Under the pieces are notes generated by a model. That model did no database searches. It saw only the letters and a list, made by a program, of their open reading frames with translations, and was not told the DNA's origin. Shown piece by piece: positions 34,198 through 40,112 of a DNA stretch of 40,112 nucleotides. Position numbers and translations under genes: made by a program. Positions within the stretch are counted from its first letter, which is position 1. Each line of letters begins with the position of its first letter. Source of the stretch: Polaromonas sp. YR568 (GTDB taxonomy: Bacteria; Pseudomonadota; Gammaproteobacteria; Burkholderiales; Burkholderiaceae_C); assembly GCA_945860515.1 (NCBI GenBank), contig CAMARI010000005.1:1-40112 (forward strand). The letters run 5' to 3'.

Positions 34198-35218
34198 CGG
34201 GCTTAACCTCAAGAACAGCTTTGTCGCTCGGGACAGCCACCAGGCTGTCCAGCGGGTTGGAACTGGCATCGGTCAGCGCTGGCGTCGAATCCAGCGGTAC
34301 GTGATGTGGGGGCTGCTGTTGTTGCGGCTGCTGTGTCGGTGTCGCTCGCTTGCTGGCTTCGCGGTCGGGATTGAACGCCGAGTTGTCGCGCCAACGCTGC
34401 ACATTCAGCCCCAGCTCAGTGGCCAGGCCAGCGAGTCGATCGGCGATCAAATCTTCGACCTGTGTGTGATTGGCGCTGGCACGGACACTGCCCTGGGCCA
34501 GCGCGTCATTGGCCTGAAGTTGCAAGCCTGCCGCGCCTTTGATGCCATTGCGCTGGCGCAAGTCTTCCCAGGCAGCCAGGTCGTTGGGATGCAGTTCTAC
34601 CTGAATCACCGACTTATCGCTGGCGGACAGTTCATCGATACAGGCCTGCACCAAGCGTTCAATCGCATGGCCATCCAGATTCAGCTCGGCCGACACCAGT
34701 TGTTCGGCCAAATGCAAGGCCAGACGTTTGAGTGGCTCAAAATAAATGTTGGGGCTTTGCTGTAGCACCGCCAGGGCTGCCTGAATCGACGCCAACAGGG
34801 ACTGGTCGCTGGCCAAGCGGGTTTCGAGCGCCTGTTCCATTTCAGCTTGCATCGCCGCGCGGGTTTCTGCAACCCCCTGTGCATGACCCTCAAGGTGGGC
34901 CTGCGCCACAGCTTCTGCCGTGGCAGCGGCCAGCGGGTCTGAAAGGGCGGCAGCGGCGTTCATGTCCGGCCCGGCCTGGGTAGCGTCCGGGCTGCTGTCG
35001 CTTGGGGCAAGCGCCGGGTCGGGCTCGTTTTCGTCGGTCAAACGCGAAAAGTCCGTGGCGTCAAACAAAGTAGCACGGTTGGCGTTCCAGGCGTTTGCCT
35101 CAAATTTACTTGCTGCAAGCTGGGGTTGCAGCAAATCGTGCGCCTGCCAGACCCGGGCTGGACGCGGTCTAGCGGGTCGCGCAGCGGCCCCTGGCGGGGC
35201 GCTCTGCGCATCAGACAT
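34190..35218 (-). CDS. fliH: Flagellar assembly protein FliH
   Basis: Position between fliG and fliI; LALHLAEQLVSAELNLDGHAIERLVQACIDEL...VIQVELHPNDLAAWEDL. Confidence 0.85.
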   Translation of the reverse strand: MSDAQSAPPGAAARPARPRPARVWQAHDLLQPQLAASKFEANAWNANRATLFDATDFSRLTDENEPDPALAPSDSSPDATQAGPDMNAAAALSDPLAAATAEAVAQAHLEGHAQGVAETRAAMQAEMEQALETRLASDQSLLASIQAALAVLQQSPNIYFEPLKRLALHLAEQLVSAELNLDGHAIERLVQACIDELSASDKSVIQVELHPNDLAAWEDLRQRNGIKGAAGLQLQANDALAQGSVRASANHTQVEDLIADRLAGLATELGLNVQRWRDNSAFNPDREASKRATPTQQPQQQQPPHHVPLDSTPALTDASSNPLDSLVAVPSDKAVLEVKPDV

Positions 35219-36281
35219 AGTCTGCCCCGCCCCCTAAGACGAGATCGCCCGCATCGGCCAGCTTGCGCGCCGTTCGCATGATGATTTTTTGAGCTTCTTC
35301 GACATCCGACAAACGCATCGGACCCTTGGCCTCCATGTCGTCTTTGAACATGCCCCGGGCGCGTTCAGACATATTGCTGAAGAATTTTTCTTTGACATCG
35401 TCGCTGCCGCCCTTCAGAGCCACCATCATCAGGTCAGGGTCAACATTGCGCATGATGACCTGGATGCCCTTGTTATCGACCGTGACGAGGTTCTCAAAGG
35501 TGAACATATTGTCTTGAATCTTCTGCATCAGCTCCGGGTCCAGCGTGCGCAGCCCGCCCATCACCGCGGTCTCCAGTGCTGTTTTGGTCAGATTCAAAAT
35601 ATTGGCCGCAGCCTTGATTCCGCCGAAGCTCGAGGACTTGGCTGAGGAGTTGCTGGAGAACTGTTTTTTCATGATGCCTTCCAGCTCCTCCATGGCCGAA
35701 GGCTGGACGGTCTCCAGACTGGCGACGCGTTGCATCACCTCGGCGCGGGACTCAGGCGGGAGAAAATTGAGAACTTCAGCGGCTACCCCATTGTCGAGAA
35801 CTGACAAAATAATGGCCACCATCTGGGGATGTTCTGCCTGGATCATGTCGGCAATCGAGCGCGCGTCCATCCAGCTCAAAATCTCCAATCCCTTGCTGGC
35901 GGCGCCAGGGTTGATGCGGCCCAGCACAGAGGCAGCCTTGTCCTCGCCCAAAGCGCGCTTGAAGACCTTTTCGACATAGTCTGAACTTCCCAAGCCCAAA
36001 CTGGTCTGGCGTTTGATGGTTGCCAGAAAATCATTCAGCACGCTATTGACGGCTTCTTGCGACAGCTCGGCCACCTGCACCATCGCCATGCCCAGCGCCT
36101 GGACTTCCTTGGGATTGAGGAAACGAATGATGTCGGAGGCCTGCTCTTCACCCAACAGCAGCATCAACACCGCAGCGCGCTGGGTGCCGGTCAATCCGTC
36201 GAGCTCTTTGCGCAGGACCTCATTGAGCGAGTCATTCGGTTCGCTGCTGGGAGGGGTAGCGGGTGTTGCTTGTGTTGCCAT
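35211..36281 (-). CDS. fliG: Flagellar motor switch protein FliG
   Basis: GTQRAAVLMLLLGEEQASDIIRFLNPKEVQALGMAM; EHPQMVAIILSVLD; MFTFENLVTVDNKGIQVIMRNVD. Confidence 0.95.
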   Translation of the reverse strand: MATQATPATPPSSEPNDSLNEVLRKELDGLTGTQRAAVLMLLLGEEQASDIIRFLNPKEVQALGMAMVQVAELSQEAVNSVLNDFLATIKRQTSLGLGSSDYVEKVFKRALGEDKAASVLGRINPGAASKGLEILSWMDARSIADMIQAEHPQMVAIILSVLDNGVAAEVLNFLPPESRAEVMQRVASLETVQPSAMEELEGIMKKQFSSNSSAKSSSFGGIKAAANILNLTKTALETAVMGGLRTLDPELMQKIQDNMFTFENLVTVDNKGIQVIMRNVDPDLMMVALKGGSDDVKEKFFSNMSERARGMFKDDMEAKGPMRLSDVEEAQKIIMRTARKLADAGDLVLGGGADYV

Positions 36282-36303
36282 CTTGTTGTCTTCCCAGGCC
36301 GCC

Positions 36304-38196
36304 TCAGCCTGGCCGGATCATGTTCTTCAGCACGCTGGCGACCCGTGCTGAATCGTCGGAAACGATCATTCGAATCAGCGCGACCTTGTCGTCGTAAGTA
36401 TTCGCAGTGTCAAGCATTTCGGCTGAAATATTGGATTTCTTCTGTTTCATTTTTGCCTTCATGTCTTCCAGCGTTTCTGACGCAGAGAGTTCCTTGGGCG
36501 CATCCTCCTCACCGTCGGCGGCGTTTTCAAGCCCCAGGGCTGCTGCGTTGGCCAGTTGCAAGGAGGTGGCTGCGGCTTCGGCCGCTTCTTTGTCGCGTTT
36601 CATCATGTGCTTGATCACTGGGCTCACCACAAGCAGCAAGAATGCCACAAACAGCAGACCCAGAAACCCGCTTTTGATATTGGCCATCACCGCCTCGTCT
36701 TTGTGCCAGGCAACCGACAGGTCGACAGGCGCTTCAACTTCAAATTTGGCCTGGATCACACTCACCACGTCTTTGCGGGTTTCGTCAAAGCCGACCACGC
36801 CGCGAACCAACTCCTGCATGCGCGCGACCTCTTCAGTGCTAAACGGGTTGGGTTTGGCGGGCTGCGCTTCGCCTTTGTCGTTTTTTGGCTGCGCTGTGGG
36901 CGCGCGTTCGTTGATCACCACCGCCACGCTCATGCGCTGGACGTTACCGGTGGCGCTCTTGGTGTGGCGTACCGAGCGGTCTATTTCGTAATTGAGGGTG
37001 CTGCGACTTGCCACCGAGGAGCGATCATCGGCTGCTGCGCCGGCTGTCGTCGCGCTGGTGCTGGTGGTGGCGACTGGCGCAGTCGGGGCGGTGTTAGACA
37101 AGGCGCCCGGAACGCCGCCGGCATCTTTGGCGCTGCTTCGGTCTTCGCTCTTGGTTTCTGAGCGGGTTTTGCTTCCCTTGCCCTGGTTGTCAAAGTCTTC
37201 TACTGTGATTTCAGTCTGGCTGAAGTCCAGCGCCAGATTGACTTGTGAGCGCACATTGCCTTCGCCCACGATAGGCGACAGGATCTGAATCACGCGCTGG
37301 CGATACAACTCCTCCATGGCTTGTTTGTGCTTGGTCTGGCCCGCATTCATACCCATGGAACGGTCAGACTCAGCGTCCGTCATCAACTTGCCAACGTTGT
37401 CCACCACCACCACGTTGTCCGGCGTCAGCGAGGGCACGCTGGAGGCGACCAAATGGACGATGGCCTGGACTTGCGTGGGGCTGACACTGCGCCCGATGTG
37501 CGGCGTCACCACAACTGACGCTTTGGGCGGCGTGCGGTCACGCACAAACACCGACGGTTTGGTGGTCGCCAAATGGACACGGGCGCTTTGAATCGAATCG
37601 ATTTTCAGAATGCTGCGCGCCAGTTCTTGTTCCATGACAGCGTTGTAGCGCGCCTGTTCCATAAACTGACTGCTGGTCAAGGACGACTGGTCTTTGAATG
37701 TGTCCAAACTTCCCGCTGCGGTTTTTGGCAAGCCCTTGGACGCTAAAAAGATCCGCGCTTCATGGTAGCGGCTGCTCGGCACGGTGATTTGGCCACTACC
37801 CGCGTCGATCAAGGGTTTGAACTCACCGGCCTTCAAGGCCTCCAGCACGGCTTGCTGGTCGCCCTCGGTAACACCCGTGACCACCGGGCGGTAGCTCGGT
37901 GCATTGATCAAAGAATAGACCAGTGCGAAGCTCAGCAGTGCCAGCGCCACCAACATCAGGGGCAACGCTTTTTTGACGGTGGGTTGCGCCATCACTTGCC
38001 TGATGGGCCCGAACAGACCCTGGTCAGCTGAAGCCATCGGGTTGCTGCCGTTGTACCGCGTGGTCAGGCCGGTCTGGTCTGGCGCCTGGCCGCCACCAGC
38101 TGCGCGCCTGTCGGCCACGCCGCTGCGTACCATCTGGCTGCCAGCGTCGGCGGTGGCGGGTAAAAACGTTTCAGCTTGTGCGGTAGCAGTTGCCAT
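36304..38196 (-). CDS. fliF: Flagellar MS-ring protein FliF
   Basis: ITVPSSRYHEARIFLASKGLPKTAAGSLDTFKDQSSLTSSQFMEQARYNAVMEQELARSI; ARVHLATTKPSVFVRDRTPPKASVVV. Confidence 0.95.
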   Translation of the reverse strand: MATATAQAETFLPATADAGSQMVRSGVADRRAAGGGQAPDQTGLTTRYNGSNPMASADQGLFGPIRQVMAQPTVKKALPLMLVALALLSFALVYSLINAPSYRPVVTGVTEGDQQAVLEALKAGEFKPLIDAGSGQITVPSSRYHEARIFLASKGLPKTAAGSLDTFKDQSSLTSSQFMEQARYNAVMEQELARSILKIDSIQSARVHLATTKPSVFVRDRTPPKASVVVTPHIGRSVSPTQVQAIVHLVASSVPSLTPDNVVVVDNVGKLMTDAESDRSMGMNAGQTKHKQAMEELYRQRVIQILSPIVGEGNVRSQVNLALDFSQTEITVEDFDNQGKGSKTRSETKSEDRSSAKDAGGVPGALSNTAPTAPVATTSTSATTAGAAADDRSSVASRSTLNYEIDRSVRHTKSATGNVQRMSVAVVINERAPTAQPKNDKGEAQPAKPNPFSTEEVARMQELVRGVVGFDETRKDVVSVIQAKFEVEAPVDLSVAWHKDEAVMANIKSGFLGLLFVAFLLLVVSPVIKHMMKRDKEAAEAAATSLQLANAAALGLENAADGEEDAPKELSASETLEDMKAKMKQKKSNISAEMLDTANTYDDKVALIRMIVSDDSARVASVLKNMIRPG

Positions 38197-38245
38197 GAGC
38201 AGGATCTTTCAGCGCGGTAGGGGTGGTCGTTTGCCAGCGAGGGTC

Positions 38246-38584
38246 TTAAACAGGCATGTTCATGACGTCTTCATAGGCCTTTAGCACCTTGTTTCTGACT
38301 TGCAAGGTGGCCTCAAAAGACAGTGACGCTTTTTGCATCTTGAGCACGACATCCGTCAGGGGAACGGTTTCGCCGCGCTCGAAGGCCTGGGTGGTCTCTT
38401 GCGAATTGAGTTGAGCCTGATTGGTTTGACCAATGGCCTGACGGATCAGGTCAGAAAAATCGGTTGCGGGGGCTGCGACGCCGGCTGCCGCGCCTTGCCC
38501 CTGGCCACTGGCTTGCGCCGCGTGGGATTGCAAAGTCTTGAGCATGGCGGCTATGCTGCTGGCAGAGGTGGCTGATTCAATCAT
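38246..38584 (-). CDS. fliE: Flagellar hook-basal body complex protein FliE
   Basis: DFSDLIRQAIGQTNQAQLNSQETTQAFERGETVPLTDVVLKMQKASLSFEATLQVRNKVLKAYEDVMNMPV. Confidence 0.93.
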   Translation of the reverse strand: MIESATSASSIAAMLKTLQSHAAQASGQGQGAAAGVAAPATDFSDLIRQAIGQTNQAQLNSQETTQAFERGETVPLTDVVLKMQKASLSFEATLQVRNKVLKAYEDVMNMPV

Positions 38585-38607
38585 GGTGGCTTTCCTGACA
38601 GGGCGGT

Positions 38608-40112
38608 TTAATGGCTAAGGGTTTCTAAACTGAGAGCGGACGCAGAATGGGTGTCGCGCAAACGGGCCAGTTTGTAGCGCAGGGTGCGCGGACTGATGCC
38701 AAGCTTGTGAGCCGCTTCGATCCGGCTGTCAGAGCTTTCAAGGGCGGTTCGTATCAAATGCTGCTCGTTGTGCTTGACGGCGGCTTGCAGCGGTTTGCTG
38801 GAGCTCAGTGCTTCGTCGCTTGGTACCGACAGCTCTGGGCTGTAGGCAGTTGCTAGCGGGCTTGGCAGCAGTTCGGCCCAGCCAGAGGCCACCGACCCGG
38901 CGCCCAGCTGTAGCTCGCCGGTGTCGTCAAACATCAGGTGCTGGGTGTCAATTTTCTGGTCAGAGCACAGCACCATGGCGCGTTGCACCACGTTTTCCAG
39001 CTCGCGCACATTGCCCGGCCAGGCATAAGCCAGCAGCTGGGCCTGCGCGGCGGCACTGACCTGCCAACCTGAGGCAGGGCTGACGCCGCTCGGCTGATAG
39101 CGCGCCAACAGCCGTGACACCAGCGGGAAGATGTCGCCCTTGCGCTCGGTCAGCGCTGGAATACGCAACTTGAAAGTGCTCAGCCGGAAGTACAAATCTT
39201 CGCGAAACTCGCGCCGCGTGATGGCCTGACGCAAGTCTTTGTTGGTGGCGGCGATCACCCGCAGCGACAGCGCAATGCTGCGTTCGCCGCCCAGTCGGGT
39301 CAGGCTGCGTTCTTGCAATACCCGCAGCAGCTTGGCCTGCAAGGGCAGGGCCAGCTCGGCAATTTCGTCTAAAAACAAGGTTCCACCCTGAGCCTGCTCA
39401 AACAAGCCCCGGTGCTCTTTGAGCGCGCCCGTGAAGGCGCCCTTTTCGTGTCCAAACAACATGTCCTCAATCATGTGCTCGGGCATGGCGGCGCAGTTCA
39501 GGCCAATAAAAGGGCCAGCAGCAGCGGGCGATGATTCGTGCAACACCCGCGCCAACACTTCTTTGCCAGAGCCCGTGGGGCCCTCTACCAATACCGTCAC
39601 ATTGGCTTGGGCCACTCTTTGGGCCAACGCCAGCAAATTGCGGCTGACCGGGTCCACATACACCACACTGCGCACGGCGGCTTCAGGCTCGGCCCGGGCG
39701 GCAGGGGCGCTTGCCAACTTGGCATGGCGCGCGGGCTCGGTGCTCTTGGTGTCGGTGGGCAGGCTGCCGCTGGTGGCGCAACTCAGGGCTGACTCCCAGT
39801 TTTTGGCAGTCCAGTCGTCTGCGGCCAAAACATGGCAGGCGCCGTGCCGGATCGCGCTGACCGCCAGCTCCAGGTGGCGTCGGTCCACCCGGCAAATGAC
39901 CGGCAGGCTTGACGCCTCCTCCATCAGCTGCAGGCTGTCAACCAGCAACGAGACATCGCTGCCCAGTCCCAATACCAGTACCGCAGCGCGCTCTTGCGCC
40001 AGTTCGGCTTGCAGCTCATCCATTGTGCGAACCACGCCAACCAATAGACCGGCCTGCGCCAGCTGCGCCTGCTCAGTCGGCGCGAGCGGGTGAAAGGGGT
40101 CTAACCACAAAA
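38608..40112 (-). CDS. Sigma-54-dependent flagellar transcriptional regulator (FleQ/FlrC/FlgR-like), start truncated by window edge
   Basis: AAA+ domain: GPTGSGKEVLARVLHESS, GAFTGA, GGTLFLDEIAELALPLQAKLLRVLQE; C-terminal Fis-type HTH. Only a TTG start is visible at the window edge. Confidence 0.9.
   Translation of the reverse strand, partial: LWLDPFHPLAPTEQAQLAQAGLLVGVVRTMDELQAELAQERAAVLVLGLGSDVSLLVDSLQLMEEASSLPVICRVDRRHLELAVSAIRHGACHVLAADDWTAKNWESALSCATSGSLPTDTKSTEPARHAKLASAPAARAEPEAAVRSVVYVDPVSRNLLALAQRVAQANVTVLVEGPTGSGKEVLARVLHESSPAAAGPFIGLNCAAMPEHMIEDMLFGHEKGAFTGALKEHRGLFEQAQGGTLFLDEIAELALPLQAKLLRVLQERSLTRLGGERSIALSLRVIAATNKDLRQAITRREFREDLYFRLSTFKLRIPALTERKGDIFPLVSRLLARYQPSGVSPASGWQVSAAAQAQLLAYAWPGNVRELENVVQRAMVLCSDQKIDTQHLMFDDTGELQLGAGSVASGWAELLPSPLATAYSPELSVPSDEALSSSKPLQAAVKHNEQHLIRTALESSDSRIEAAHKLGISPRTLRYKLARLRDTHSASALSLETLSH

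Noticed and set aside
36556-37161. 201-aa plus-strand ORF opposite fliF
   Set aside because: Antisense to canonical fliF, no recognisable domain.
1-40112. CRISPR arrays, rRNA or complete tRNA genes
   Set aside because: None seen by eye on either strand; no regularly spaced repeats.

Overview
This 40.1 kb window looks like a Burkholderiales/Comamonadaceae-type chromosome (inference from gene content and composition). Left to right: (1) an AT-richer catabolic/transport block, about 1-5115, with a truncated N-methylhydantoinase B (HyuB), a fumarylacetoacetate hydrolase-family enzyme and an NMT1/SsuABC-like ABC transporter. (2) A mosaic scar island, about 5.1-10.3 kb, with an SDR 3' remnant, 36-bp direct repeats, palindromes, an orphan terminator, mazEF, an XRE antitoxin fragment, a second convergent PemK/MazF-like TA pair, a methyltransferase, a cupin and a LeuD-like remnant. 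(3) A two-subunit molybdenum hydroxylase, hemH and a HAD hydrolase. (4) A sugar-acid catabolic locus with dgoA/dgoK-like genes, an IlvD/Edd dehydratase, a FadR-type regulator, a TRAP transporter and two enolase-superfamily enzymes. (5) A Fic protein with a C-terminal wHTH-like region, preceded by two matching palindromes. (6) A same-strand gene set, about 26.7-31.5 kb, encoding a membrane-anchored alpha-carbonic anhydrase, two uncharacterised envelope proteins, a potassium channel with two tandem voltage-sensor domains on one pore, and a DUF4337 protein. (7) A flagellar operon (sigma-54 regulator, fliE-F-G-H-I-J) ending in a SAM-methyltransferase-like ORF where fliK might be expected. The carbonic anhydrase/dual-voltage-sensor channel operon is the best candidate for an undescribed system. 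All calls come from reading the sequence and ORF translations; no database search was run.
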